Shown in pieces: positions 43,391 through 51,708 of a stretch of 64,000 bases of DNA; the stretch's first letter is position 1, and every line of letters starts with the position of its first letter. The translations under genes were made by a program, and so were the position numbers. The stretch is from the NCBI RefSeq assembly GCF_030268965.1, contig NZ_BSSE01000007.1:124001-188000 (forward strand). Direction: 5' to 3'. The DNA comes from Microtetraspora sp. NBRC 16547 (GTDB lineage: Bacteria > Actinomycetota > Actinomycetes > Streptosporangiales > Streptosporangiaceae). The notes beneath the pieces were generated by a model. That model worked only from the letters and a program-made list of their open reading frames with translations, was not told where the DNA came from and searched no databases.

Positions 43391-44373
43391 GCCAGATCGG
43401 GTTCCTGGGCGCCTTCCTCGGCGGGCTGCTGTCGTTGGTCAGCCCGTGCTCCGCACTGCTCCTGCCGTCCTTCTTCGCGTACGCCTTCGAGCGGGTCGGC
43501 ACGCTCGCCCGGCGCACGATGGTGTTCTATGCCGGGCTCGCGGTCGTGTTGGTGCCGCTCGGCGCCGGGGTCGGCGCCGTCGGAGCGCTGATCACCCGCT
43601 ATCGCGACGTCACGACGACGGTCGGAGGGATCGTACTGATCGTCCTCGGCGCCGCCGCGATCCTGGGCAAGGGCTTCGGCCTGGCCGCCGCACAGCGGGC
43701 GACGGCCGGCATCCGGATCTCCTCAACGGCGTCGGTGTTCGCACTCGGCACGGTCTACGGCCTGGCCGGATTCTGCTCGGGGCCGCTGCTCGGCAGCGTG
43801 CTGACCGTCTCCGCCGCCGGTGGTGAACCGATCTACGGCGGCGCGCTGATGGCGCTCTACGCGCTCGGCATGGCCATGCCGCTGTTCTTCCTCGCGCTGT
43901 TGTGGGACCGCTTCGACCTCGGCCGCAAGACGTGGTTGCGGGGCAAGCGGATCCGCCTCGGCCCGCTGCGCACGCACAGCACCAGCCTGATCTCCGGGCT
44001 GCTGTTCGTCGGCATCGGCGTGCTGTTCCTGGTCACCGACGGCACCGCCAACCTCGGAAGCATCTCCAGTGTGGACGACCAGTTCTCGCTCCAGGTGTGG
44101 CTGAAATCCGTGGCCGGTCACGTGCCCGACACCGCACTGCTGCTGGGCGTGGTGACGGTCGTCCTCGCCGTCCTCCTGGTGCGCCTGTACCGCGCCCGCA
44201 GTGGCCGTGTCCACGATGGTGACCAGGCCGACGGTGACTGTGGTGCCCATGATGGTGACCGTGTCCATGATGGTGACCATGCCCACGATGGCAACAGTGC
44301 CGGGGATGCCGACCGGGGAGCGGCCGCTGAGAGCGCCGGTGACACCGGGACGGACGGTTCGGCGAACCGCTGA
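43387..44373 (+). CDS. CcdA/DsbD-type transmembrane electron carrier with HDGD-repeat tail
   Basis: A 328-residue membrane protein of the cytochrome c biogenesis (CcdA/DsbD-beta) family, with about six helices. Helix 1 has SLVSPCSALLLPSFFAYAF and helix 4 GLAGFCSGPLLGSVLTV, supplying the two membrane cysteines that relay electrons. A hydrophilic C-terminal tail (about 272-328) is rich in His, Asp and Gly, with repeated HDGD motifs that may bind metal. Cotranslated with the DsbA-like gene, so the pair forms a thiol redox relay. Confidence 0.9.
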   Translation: MSQIGFLGAFLGGLLSLVSPCSALLLPSFFAYAFERVGTLARRTMVFYAGLAVVLVPLGAGVGAVGALITRYRDVTTTVGGIVLIVLGAAAILGKGFGLAAAQRATAGIRISSTASVFALGTVYGLAGFCSGPLLGSVLTVSAAGGEPIYGGALMALYALGMAMPLFFLALLWDRFDLGRKTWLRGKRIRLGPLRTHSTSLISGLLFVGIGVLFLVTDGTANLGSISSVDDQFSLQVWLKSVAGHVPDTALLLGVVTVVLAVLLVRLYRARSGRVHDGDQADGDCGAHDGDRVHDGDHAHDGNSAGDADRGAAAESAGDTGTDGSANR

Positions 44374-44494
44374 CGCGCGAGTCGACGTACAGGCCGACCT
44401 GCGACGACTTGCCTGACTTCCTGGCGGGACGGTGTCATCCGCTCCCGGCCCGGCGGCTTCGAATCACGTCGGGCTCCGTTCTAGTGTTCCGTGA

Positions 44495-45292
44495 GTGGAT
44501 CAACGCAGACGGGTGCCCCGTACCGACGCCGTCCTCGCGGCTCCGGAGCTGGTCGCGGCGCAGGGAAGGCTCGGGCGGGCGGCGGTCAAGAAGGCCGTCG
44601 CCTCCGCTCAGCGGCGCGTACGGCAGGGCGAACTCGGCCCGGACGAGGTCGTCGGCGCGGCGGTGGCCGCGCTGCCCCCGCGCGCCACGAGCCTCCGTCC
44701 GGTGATCAACGCGACCGGGGTGCTGCTGCACACCAATCTGGGTCGGGCACCCCTGTCGGCGGCGGCGATCGACGCGGTGACGGCGGCCGCGGGTCCGACT
44801 GATGTGGAGTTCGACCTGGTACGCGGGACGCGGGCCAGGCGCGGGCGCGGAGCGATGGACGCGCTGGCCCAGGCCGTGCCCGACGCCGAGGACGTGCATG
44901 TCGTCAACAACAACGCCGCCGCCCTCGTCCTGACCCTGGCGGCCCTGGAGGCCACCCTGCGCGGACCCGTGCCGCCGCTCGGCGAGGCCTTGCACGCCGA
45001 CCCGGAGGCGCTCGCGGCGCGCGCCGCCGTCCTCGCGGGCACGCTCGCCGAGGCCGGGCTCGACGCGCGGGCCGTGCCCAGCGAGGCGAACGTGGGCGGC
45101 GGGGGCGCGCCCGGCGTCACACTGCCGAGCGCCGCGGTGAGCCTGCCGGAGCGGTTCGCCGGCCCCCTGCGCACGGGCGAGCCGCCGGTCGTCGGCAGGA
45201 TCGAGGGCGGGCGGCTCCTCATCGACCTGCGCGCCGTCCCGGGGACGCGGGACGGCGACGTGGCGCGGGCGGTTCTGGCGGTGGAGGGCTGA
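44495..45292 (+). pseudogene. selA: L-seryl-tRNA(Sec) selenium transferase, internally deleted
   Basis: The open frame is 265 residues, whereas SelA is normally about 430-460. The N-terminal domain (RRRVPRTDAVLAAPEL; RPVINATGVLLHTNLGRAPLS; VHVVNNNAAALVL) and the C-terminal part (LTLAALEATLRGPVPPL; ANVGGGGAPGVTLPS) are intact, but they join directly at about residue 146. About 170 residues are missing, including the PLP-lysine motif (S-G-D-K-L-L-G-G-P-Q in homologues). The frame is preserved. Such a protein should be unable to bind PLP. The cause could be a real deletion, possibly between short LTLAAL-like repeats, or an assembly collapse. It is coupled to selB. Confidence 0.88.
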
Positions 45293-47118
45293 TGCACGTC
45301 GTGGCCACGGCAGGGCATGTCGATCACGGGAAGTCCACGCTGGTGCGCGTGCTCACCGGCATGGAACCGGACCGGCTGGAGGAGGAACGGCAGCGCGGCC
45401 TGACGATCGAGCTCGGATACGCCTGGACGACGCTGCCTTCGGGGGAGCGGCTGGCGTTCGTGGACGTCCCCGGGCACGAGCGGTTCCTCGCGACGATGCT
45501 GGCCGGGGTGGGTCCGGCACCCGCTGTGATGTTCGTGGTGGCCGCCGACGAGGGCTGGATGCCCCAGTCGGAGGAGCATCTGGTGGCACTGGAAGCCCTC
45601 GGCGTACGGCACGGCCTGCTCGCCGTCACCCGCGCGGACCTCGCCGACCCCGGGCCCGCGATGGTACGGGCGGCGACCCGGCTGGCGGAGAGCGGCCTCG
45701 GATCCGTGGAGCGGGTCGCGGTGAGCGGACGCACCGGCCAGGGGCTGACGGGGCTACGGGCGGCGCTGGACCGCCTCGTGGCCGGGTTGCCCACGCCCGA
45801 TCCCCGCGCGCCGGTGCGGATGTGGATCGACCGCGCGTTCACCGTGCGAGGCAGTGGCACCGTCGTTACGGGGACGCTGCCGGCGGGAACGGTCGCGACC
45901 GGCGACGAACTGGCGCTGGCGGCCGGCACGGTGCGCATCCGCGCGGTCGAGTGCCTGAACGAGGCAGTGCCCTCGGCGACCGGTGTCGCCCGGGTGGCGC
46001 TCAACCTGCGCGCCCCCGCCGCGCCGGAACGGGGCCAGGCCCTCGTCACCCCGGGGGCGTGGACCTGGACCGCTGCCGTCGACGTGCGGATCTCTCCGGT
46101 CGGGGGTGCGGTCGAGCATCTGTCCGACGTACAGGGTCTGCCGCCGCGACTGACCGCGCACATCGGTTCCGCTGCCGTGGTGTGCGAAGTACGGCCACTC
46201 GGCGGGCGGATCGCCAGGCTTCGTCTGGCCCGTCCGCTGCCGCTGCACGTGGGGGACGTGTTGCTGCTGCGCGACCCCGGCCACAGCCCCGGAACCGGCC
46301 CAAGAATCGGCGCGAGAATCGGTGCGAGAACCGGCGTGGGAACCGGTGTGAGGGTGTTGGCGGGCGCGACCGTGCTCGACGCACGGCCGCCCGGGCTACG
46401 CCGCCGGGGCGCGGCCAGGGAGAGGGCCGTCGACTTGACCGCCGCGACGCCGGACGCCGGATCCCTGCTGCGGACGCACCGGCTGCTGCGCGGGGGTGAC
46501 CTGCGGGCAATGGGATGCGCACCTCAGGGGAGGCCGGTGTCCGGGGACTGGCACGCTGATCCCGCATACTGGTCCGGGCTGCGGGAGCGGCTGTCCGGCG
46601 CGGTGCGGCGGTACGCGGCGGCGCACCCGTTGGAGCCGGGGATGCCGGTCGACGTGGCACGGCAGGAGCTCGGCCTGCCGGACCGCCATCTCGTCACGGC
46701 CCTGGTCGAACCGCCGCTGGCCGTCGCGGGTGGTCGGATCGTCAGCGGGTCCTCCGGCCTGCCCGCGCCCGTGGCGGCGGCGGTGGAGCGTCTGCGCGCC
46801 GAGCTCGCCGCCCGGCCCTTCCTCGCTCCAGAGGCGGGACGGTTGGCCGAGCTGGGGCTCGGTCCCAAGGAGGTGGCGGCGGCCGTGCGGACGGGCGCGC
46901 TGCTACGGGTGGCCGACGGCGTGGTGCTCCCAGCGGGGGCGGACGTCCGCGCGGCGGAGCTGCTGGCCCGCCTGCCCCAGCCGTTCACCGTCAGCGAGGC
47001 GAGAAGGGCGCTGGACAGCAGCCGTCGGGTCATGGTGCCGCTGCTGGAGCACCTCGACCGGAGCGGACTCACCGAACGCGTGGACGAACTGCATCGGCGG
47101 TGCCGTACGCCCCGCTGA
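45292..47118 (+). CDS. selB: Selenocysteine-specific elongation factor SelB
   Basis: A 608-residue translation GTPase that delivers Sec-tRNA to UGA codons. The G1 motif is GHVDHGKST (8-16), followed by the switch region RGLTIELGYAW and G3 DVPGHERF; domains II and III follow. The C-terminal winged-helix domains (about 400-608) that bind the SECIS include LAARPFLAPEAGRLAELGLG and VSEARRALDSSRRVMVPLLEHLD. Around residues 330-355 a Gly/Arg/Thr repeat (PRIGARIGARTGVGTG) looks like a recent insertion. It starts at ATG 45292, overlapping the selA stop by one base. Confidence 0.93.
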   Translation: MHVVATAGHVDHGKSTLVRVLTGMEPDRLEEERQRGLTIELGYAWTTLPSGERLAFVDVPGHERFLATMLAGVGPAPAVMFVVAADEGWMPQSEEHLVALEALGVRHGLLAVTRADLADPGPAMVRAATRLAESGLGSVERVAVSGRTGQGLTGLRAALDRLVAGLPTPDPRAPVRMWIDRAFTVRGSGTVVTGTLPAGTVATGDELALAAGTVRIRAVECLNEAVPSATGVARVALNLRAPAAPERGQALVTPGAWTWTAAVDVRISPVGGAVEHLSDVQGLPPRLTAHIGSAAVVCEVRPLGGRIARLRLARPLPLHVGDVLLLRDPGHSPGTGPRIGARIGARTGVGTGVRVLAGATVLDARPPGLRRRGAARERAVDLTAATPDAGSLLRTHRLLRGGDLRAMGCAPQGRPVSGDWHADPAYWSGLRERLSGAVRRYAAAHPLEPGMPVDVARQELGLPDRHLVTALVEPPLAVAGGRIVSGSSGLPAPVAAAVERLRAELAARPFLAPEAGRLAELGLGPKEVAAAVRTGALLRVADGVVLPAGADVRAAELLARLPQPFTVSEARRALDSSRRVMVPLLEHLDRSGLTERVDELHRRCRTPR

Positions 47119-47176
47119 CCAGGTCCACCGCCGCCGCCTGCCTGAGACCCGCACGGAATGCTGAGCAAGGCCGTCT

Positions 47177-47199
47177 GCGCCGGATAGCCCGTCCGGCGC
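47177..47199. terminator. GC-rich hairpin between convergent selB and nfi
   Basis: Perfect 8-bp stem GCGCCGGA/TCCGGCGC (47177-47184 and 47192-47199) with a 7-base loop, 59 bp after the selB stop and 48 bp from the end of the convergent nfi gene. No T-run. Probable bidirectional terminator of the GC-rich hairpin type. Confidence 0.55.
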
Positions 47200-47246
47200 C
47201 GGGACGCGTTCCCGACGCCGGCTCGTCCCGGGGTGCCCGGGGTCGC

Positions 47247-47939
47247 TCAGGCGGTCCGCGCCCCGGACCGAGAGAGCCGGTCCGCCTGGCGGATCGGCTC
47301 CGGCAGCCGGTAGGCCGGGGCGAGCCGCAGCACGTGGCGGCACGCGTTGTCCAAGCCGACGCGATGGCCCTGCGAGACGTAGACCGGCTTGACCCCGTCA
47401 CGGGTGCGCAGCGCCCGCCCGACCACCTCGCCGCCGTCCACGATCGGGGTCCACGAGCCGCGTTCCGGAGCGGGGTCGTCGTAGCGTCCGATGAACGTCG
47501 TCTTGGCCACCCCGATCGCGGGCAGGCCGGTCAGCACACCGACATGGCAGGCCAGGCCGAACCGGCGCGGGTGGGCCAGGCCGTACCCGTCGCAGACCAG
47601 CAGCTCGGGCGCGACCCGCAGCCGTTCCAGCGCGGTGAGCAGCGGCGGCAGCTCCCGGAAGGCGAACAGCCCCGGCACGTACGGGAACCGCGCGCGTTCG
47701 TGGACGACGGCCTGGTCGACCACGTCGAGCGTGTCCGCGTCGAGGACCACCACGGCGGCGGTGAGCTCGTCGCCCTCGGTCGCGTACGCGACGTCGAGCC
47801 CCGCGACGTGCCGGACCGTCTCCGGTCCCGGGTCCGCGAGGTCCACCAGAGGGCGCAGCCGTTCCTGGACCGCCTCCGCCTCGGCGACGCTCTCCGGCCA
47901 TTCGGCGAGGTCCGAACCCGTGCCCGCGCCCTGTTCCAT
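47247..47939 (-). CDS. nfi: Endonuclease V (deoxyinosine 3' endonuclease)
   Basis: A 230-residue repair nuclease that nicks DNA near hypoxanthine. The RNase-H-like core has the catalytic Asp in VAGLDVAYATEGDELTAAVVVLD, the wedge motif FPYVPGLFAFRELPPLL and the second metal Asp in PELLVCDGYGLAHPRRFGLACHVG. GVAKTTFIG and VYVSQGHRVGLDNA complete the family signature. ATG 47939 has an AGAGAGG site. It diverges from the exonuclease gene by 95 bp. Confidence 0.93.
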   Translation of the reverse strand: MEQGAGTGSDLAEWPESVAEAEAVQERLRPLVDLADPGPETVRHVAGLDVAYATEGDELTAAVVVLDADTLDVVDQAVVHERARFPYVPGLFAFRELPPLLTALERLRVAPELLVCDGYGLAHPRRFGLACHVGVLTGLPAIGVAKTTFIGRYDDPAPERGSWTPIVDGGEVVGRALRTRDGVKPVYVSQGHRVGLDNACRHVLRLAPAYRLPEPIRQADRLSRSGARTA

Positions 47940-48034
47940 CGGCCGCCTCTCTGGTGCTCGTCCCGGCCCGTCTCGGGTGACGTGCCGAAGCGTGAAGGGT
48001 GGAAAGTGTCGGTGGTGCCTGCTATATCGCGATC

Positions 48035-48826
48035 ATGACCACTTCCCCCGCGGTCGCGCCCGAAGGGCTGCCCCGGTTCACCTGGCGGCAGGCCAAGGCC
48101 CGCGACCTCCGCACCAAGGGGCAGCTCGCGAAGCGACGCCACCTGCCGGTCAAGCCGCCGGTCGCGCTTGTCGTCATCGACGGACGCGAGTTCGAACTCT
48201 ACCGCGACTGCGACACGATCGATCTCGAGGCCGAACGCTGGAGAGCGATCCGGTGGGCCGACGAGATGCTCCGGTCGAACGCCGTCATCCTCGACACCGA
48301 GACCACCGGCACCGACCCGAACACCGACCGCGCGGTGCAGATCGGCGTCGTCGACATGCGCGGGAACGTGCTGCTCGACACGCTCATCGACCCGGGCGTC
48401 CCCATCCCGGCGGAGGCGTCCGCGATCCACGGCTACCTCGACGCGGACGTCGCCGGGTGGCCCACGTTCGCGCAGGTCCTGCCGCAGCTCAGCGCGGTGC
48501 TCACCGGGCCGGCCCGGCCGGTCGTGGTCTACAACAGCCGCTACGACGGCCGGCTCCTGCGCGCCGAGGTCGCCCGCATCCGCAGCCTGGACTACGCCAT
48601 GGCCTGGTCGAACGGCTTCTCGTGGAAGTGCGCGATGACCGTGTACGGCTGGTTCAGGGGCGCGTGGGACGACCGGCGTTCCGACTGGCGACGGCACGCG
48701 CTGTCGGGTGGCGACCACAACGCGGTCGGCGACTGCCGTGCGGTGCTGCGGCTCATCGAGAGCATGGCCGAGGCGGTCGACGACCCTCCCTTCGACCCTG
48801 ACGACTCCGACGACCTCGACGACTGA
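48035..48826 (+). CDS. DnaQ-like 3'-5' exonuclease (DEDD family)
   Basis: A 263-residue protein whose central part is an epsilon-type exonuclease: Exo I VILDTETTGTDP (Asp, Glu), Exo II VVVYNSRYDGRLL and Exo III HNAVGDCRAVLRL give the DEDDh residues. The N-terminal 70 residues (WRQAKARDLRTKGQLAKRR) are basic and unassigned; the C-terminus is Asp-rich. A role in proofreading, repair or RNA processing is possible. It starts at ATG 48035 with no clear ribosome site; a TATATC nearby suggests a short leader. Confidence 0.85.
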   Translation: MTTSPAVAPEGLPRFTWRQAKARDLRTKGQLAKRRHLPVKPPVALVVIDGREFELYRDCDTIDLEAERWRAIRWADEMLRSNAVILDTETTGTDPNTDRAVQIGVVDMRGNVLLDTLIDPGVPIPAEASAIHGYLDADVAGWPTFAQVLPQLSAVLTGPARPVVVYNSRYDGRLLRAEVARIRSLDYAMAWSNGFSWKCAMTVYGWFRGAWDDRRSDWRRHALSGGDHNAVGDCRAVLRLIESMAEAVDDPPFDPDDSDDLDD

Positions 48827-49006
48827 GCCGGAGCTCCTGCTCCATTGGTGCGCCGCCGTACTTGCCTGCGAGCACGCCGCCACAGCGGCTCGCTCGCGGA
48901 TGCGTGCCGAGATTCCGGCCGGATGCGGACATTTCATGCCTCCGCCGTTCCGTCGTACGGGATGATCCCTGTACGGGGTGGCGGGGCTACACGATGGGGG
49001 AGAGCG

Positions 49007-49768
49007 GTGCATCCGTACCGGGAGTCGCCGGCGCTGCGGGAGCCGTACCGCATCGCGGGCCTGTGGGTGCGCGTGCTCCTGCTCGTCGTCCTGCTCTGGG
49101 GTGGTCTCGTCACCGTTCTCAGCGCCGTTCCCCGGGAGCGTGAACTCGCGGATCTCCGCGCGGACCTGGCCGCCGGGCGGGTCACCTACGTGATCTACAA
49201 GGGGCACGAGGACGAGCGGGGCGAGCTGAGGGAGGTGCGCTGGTCCACGGGGCCGCTGTTCTGGTACCGGGCGCTACGGCCGTGGCACGATGACCGTCCC
49301 TATACGATGGCCGCGCTCGTCGCCGACGCCGCCCCAGACATCACCGACGCGGACGTCGCCGACGTCGACCCGCGCCCGGTGCTGCGGAAGGCGACGGATC
49401 GCGACGGCCGCAACGGCCTGTTCCCCGCCTGGCCGTCCACGGTGCCGGTTCCGCACGGGAGCTGGACGGTCTCGGTCGCCTGGATCGCCACGTTCATCGT
49501 CATGGTCGGCACGGCCCGGCCCCGGCTGGGTAACCGCTGGGCGTGGTTCTGGCTGTTCACCGTCGGCCAGATCGGCGCCGTCATGTACCTGCTCTCCGAA
49601 CCGCGGTCGGTATGGCGCGGACTCGGACCGCAGGAGCCACCGCCGTCCCGGCTGGGAGGTGGCCGGGGATGCGTCCTCGCCCTCTGCCTGCAGTTCCTCG
49701 TCCCCTCCGCCGTCTTCGGGGCCGGAACCGTGGTGCCTCGCCTGCTCGACATGCTCGCCGGTCCCTGA
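49007..49768 (+). CDS. Three- or four-helix membrane protein, unassigned
   Basis: A 253-residue integral membrane protein I do not recognise. A TM helix near residues 18-38 (GLWVRVLLLVVLLWGG) is followed by an extracytoplasmic or cytoplasmic domain (40-150) containing REVRWSTGPLFWYRALRPWHDD. Three more helices follow at about 158-175, 181-200 and 225-245. GTG 49007 follows GGGGGAG; the longer frame to 48845 crosses non-coding DNA. Its neighbours (exonuclease upstream, OhrR-like gene convergent) give no clue. Confidence 0.75.
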   Translation: MHPYRESPALREPYRIAGLWVRVLLLVVLLWGGLVTVLSAVPRERELADLRADLAAGRVTYVIYKGHEDERGELREVRWSTGPLFWYRALRPWHDDRPYTMAALVADAAPDITDADVADVDPRPVLRKATDRDGRNGLFPAWPSTVPVPHGSWTVSVAWIATFIVMVGTARPRLGNRWAWFWLFTVGQIGAVMYLLSEPRSVWRGLGPQEPPPSRLGGGRGCVLALCLQFLVPSAVFGAGTVVPRLLDMLAGP

Positions 49769-49895
49769 TTTCCCGCCGCGGTGTCACCGTCCTGGAACCG
49801 GCTCGGGCCGGTTCCTTCCGCACGACATCGGTGACCCGGCCCCGCGTGGCCAGGGCCGCGCCGACGCGTGGCCGCAGGTGGCCGGTGCGCCGGGA

Positions 49896-50360
49896 CTATC
49901 CCGCTCCGTGGCCGTTGGCGCTGTTGGCGGCGGCGATCACCCGCATCAGCGACTCGTGCAGGTGCTGGAGCTCGTCCAGCTCCATGCCGAGGCGCGCCAC
50001 GATGGCCGGGGGGATCTTCTCCGCGTCGGACCGCAGGTCCTTGCCGGCCGGGGTGAGGACGACGGCGAGGGCGCGCTCGTCGTTGGCGTCCCGCTCGCGC
50101 CGGATCAGCCCGCTCGCCTCCAGGCGCTTGAGCAGTGGGGAGAGCGTGCCGGGGTCGAGCTGGAGCATCCGGCTGAGGTCCTTCACCGCCAGAGGCGCGT
50201 GCTCCCAGAGGGCGAGCATGGCGAGGTACTGCGGGTGGGTCAGGCCCATGGGCTCCAGCAGCGGGCGGTAGACCGCGACGACATTCCTGGACGCGACGGA
50301 CAGCGCGAAGCACACCTGTCGCTCCAGGGACAATGGGTCAATGTCGGCGAAGCCTCTCAC
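49896..50360 (-). CDS. OhrR-like MarR-family redox repressor
   Basis: A 154-residue MarR regulator resembling OhrR, the organic hydroperoxide sensor. The N-terminal ERQVCFALSVASRN carries the redox cysteine at the expected place; the winged helix spans about 50-110 (VKDLSRMLQLDPGTLSPLLKRLEASGLIRRERDANDERAL). GTG 50360 is chosen because GGAGG ends five bases upstream; GTG 50366 overlaps that site. A 13-bp imperfect inverted repeat at 50391-50417 covers its promoter. No ohr gene is visible; the divergent neighbour is a small membrane protein. Confidence 0.88.
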   Translation of the reverse strand: MRGFADIDPLSLERQVCFALSVASRNVVAVYRPLLEPMGLTHPQYLAMLALWEHAPLAVKDLSRMLQLDPGTLSPLLKRLEASGLIRRERDANDERALAVVLTPAGKDLRSDAEKIPPAIVARLGMELDELQHLHESLMRVIAAANSANGHGAG

Positions 50361-50390
50361 AAGCACCTCCGTATCGGCGTGCTATAAAAG

Positions 50391-50417
50391 TTAGTATACA
50401 AATGGTTTGTGTACCAA
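50391..50417. promoter_or_regulatory. OhrR-type operator
   Basis: Inverted repeat of 13-base arms around G50404, matching at 10 of 13 positions (arms include GTATACAAA and TTTGTGTAC). It is AT-rich and lies just upstream of the repressor's ribosome site, as OhrR operators do. It also lies about 80 bp upstream of the divergent small membrane protein gene. Confidence 0.65.
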
Positions 50418-50496
50418 GTAATCCTGAGATCGTGAGCTCCTCCGGCGCTCGCCCACCGGGCGCGCTGGGATGACTCACCTGGCCGGAGGTAAGGTC

Positions 50497-50688
50497 GTGG
50501 CCCCCTTGAGGCGGAAGAGCATCGAAGAGCGGATCGCCGAGCGCCAGGCGCAGCGAGGGGCTCTGGAGGGCAAGGGCAAGCATTTCGAGCACGGCCCGGC
50601 CAAGTTCATCTTCGTCTTCCTGATCGTGTTCGTCGTCCTGGGCCACCTGCTCGGCCTGATCCTGCTGATGATGCTGGACATCACCTGA
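50497..50688 (+). CDS. Small single-span membrane protein
   Basis: A 63-residue protein. The N-terminal 35 residues are charged (MAPLRRKSIEERIAERQAQRG) and a C-terminal helix (about 37-60) is strongly hydrophobic (FIFVFLIVFVVLGHLLGLILLMML). GTG 50497 follows GGAGG; ATG 50470 would add nine residues. It is divergent from the OhrR-like gene and may be under the same operator, which would make it part of a hydroperoxide response; unproven. Confidence 0.65.
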   Translation: MAPLRRKSIEERIAERQAQRGALEGKGKHFEHGPAKFIFVFLIVFVVLGHLLGLILLMMLDIT

Positions 50689-50691
50689 TCC

Positions 50692-50805
50692 TCACCCGGA
50701 CAGCCGGGCCAGCAGTCCGAGAACGGCCCGGCCGCTCGGCCCGCGACAGTCAGGGATGCCCGACTCGGTGGAGATGTCCGCGCCGGTCAGGACAGTGATC
50801 ATCAT
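50692..50805 (-). pseudogene. Sir2 (sirtuin) N-terminal remnant
   Basis: ATG 50805 with an intact GAGGAG site opens the sirtuin start MMITVLTGADISTESGIPDCRGPSG, matching the family's GAGIS-xxSGIPDxRG NAD site but with a G-to-D change in the first motif. It then runs into unrelated residues and stops after 37 codons, so the whole catalytic domain is lost. Confidence 0.8.
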
Positions 50806-50997
50806 GGCTCCTCGCCTCGGCCTATCGCCGACACGGCCGCCGAGGTGGGATTCGCCGACCACAGCCACCTCACCCGCTGGTTCGTCCGCTGTTTCGGGAT
50901 CACGCCGGCGGTATCGGGACGCCGTACTTCCGGGTGGTGTGAAGTCTTCCGCTTTCTCATGACATCTCCGATAGATCGTCAAGCGTCCACTCTGTAG
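50806..50997 (+). pseudogene. AraC-family HTH C-terminal remnant
   Basis: From 50821 the frame reads PIADTAAEVGFADHSHLTRWFVRCFGITPAVSGRR and stops at TAG 50995. This is the second helix-turn-helix of AraC/XylS regulators (I-A-x-x-A-xx-V-G-F-x-D-x-S-x-L-x-R-x-F). No start codon or upstream domain remains. It abuts the Sir2 remnant head to head, within about 15 bp. Confidence 0.8.
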
Positions 50998-51021
50998 GGG
51001 CGCGGAGAGCGGAGGTCGTTG

Positions 51022-51405
51022 ATGAAGGTCGCGGGGGATCGGGTGGCTCGGCTCGCCGGAGGTAAGGAGCAGGTGGTGCGGGCCCGCAGGCTCGTGTCCG
51101 CCGCCCTGGGGAGGGACCATCCGCTGCACGACGACTGCGTGCTGCTGACCAGTGAGATCGCCACGAACGCGGTGGTCCATTCGCGTTCGGGCGAGGGGGG
51201 ATCCTTCACGCTGACGGTGTCCTGTACGGAGGACCGGGTGCGCGTCTGCGTTCAGGACGAGGGGTCGGCCGACCCGCCCTGCGCGGGCCATGCCGTATCC
51301 AACGGGACCAGCGGGCGCGGCCTGCCGCTGCTTGACGCGCTGGCCGCGCGATGGGGCATGATCCGCGAGGCCGGCCGGAACCAGGTCTGGTTCGAGATGG
51401 CCTGA
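51022..51405 (+). CDS. RsbW-like ATP-binding anti-sigma kinase (HATPase_c_2)
   Basis: A 127-residue single-domain protein of the GHKL/RsbW type, usually a serine kinase that binds a sigma factor and phosphorylates a STAS antagonist. The N box is CVLLTSEIATNAVVHS, G1 is VRVCVQDEGSADPP and G2 is SGRGLPLLDALAARWG. ATG 51022 follows a GGAGG site. No sigma factor or STAS gene is adjacent; the STAS protein at 35.3 kb is the only other member seen here. Partners are unknown. Confidence 0.88.
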   Translation: MKVAGDRVARLAGGKEQVVRARRLVSAALGRDHPLHDDCVLLTSEIATNAVVHSRSGEGGSFTLTVSCTEDRVRVCVQDEGSADPPCAGHAVSNGTSGRGLPLLDALAARWGMIREAGRNQVWFEMA

Positions 51406-51708
51406 AGTCAGAGCCGTCACCGGGCGCGGTTCCACGGGTCCTCCGCCCTCGGGTGTGGACCCCAGGGCCGCCAGGGCCGCCGAACTGAAAGCAACGGCCG
51501 TAAAGCGCGGATCACGGCGTCACGGCGTCATAGCGGCGGGGCGGTGATCTCGGGATCCCGCCCGCCGGGCGTTGATCCGTTGATCGCTCGGGCCTGAGCC
51601 CAGGGGGCGTCGAGGGACGGACCCGGCGGCCTTCTATTCTCGAAATCGCCAGATCCGCCAGATCCGCCGCGATATCCCGCCGCCATGGCCGATTCCTAAG
51701 GAAGATCC
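51406..51708. other. 303-bp intergenic region before the aminotransferase
   Basis: No gene. It contains short direct repeats (CAGATCCGC near 51650-51670, TCACGGCG near 51510-51530) and the aminotransferase ribosome site AAGGAAG at its end. I see no hairpin strong enough to call a terminator. Confidence 0.5.
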
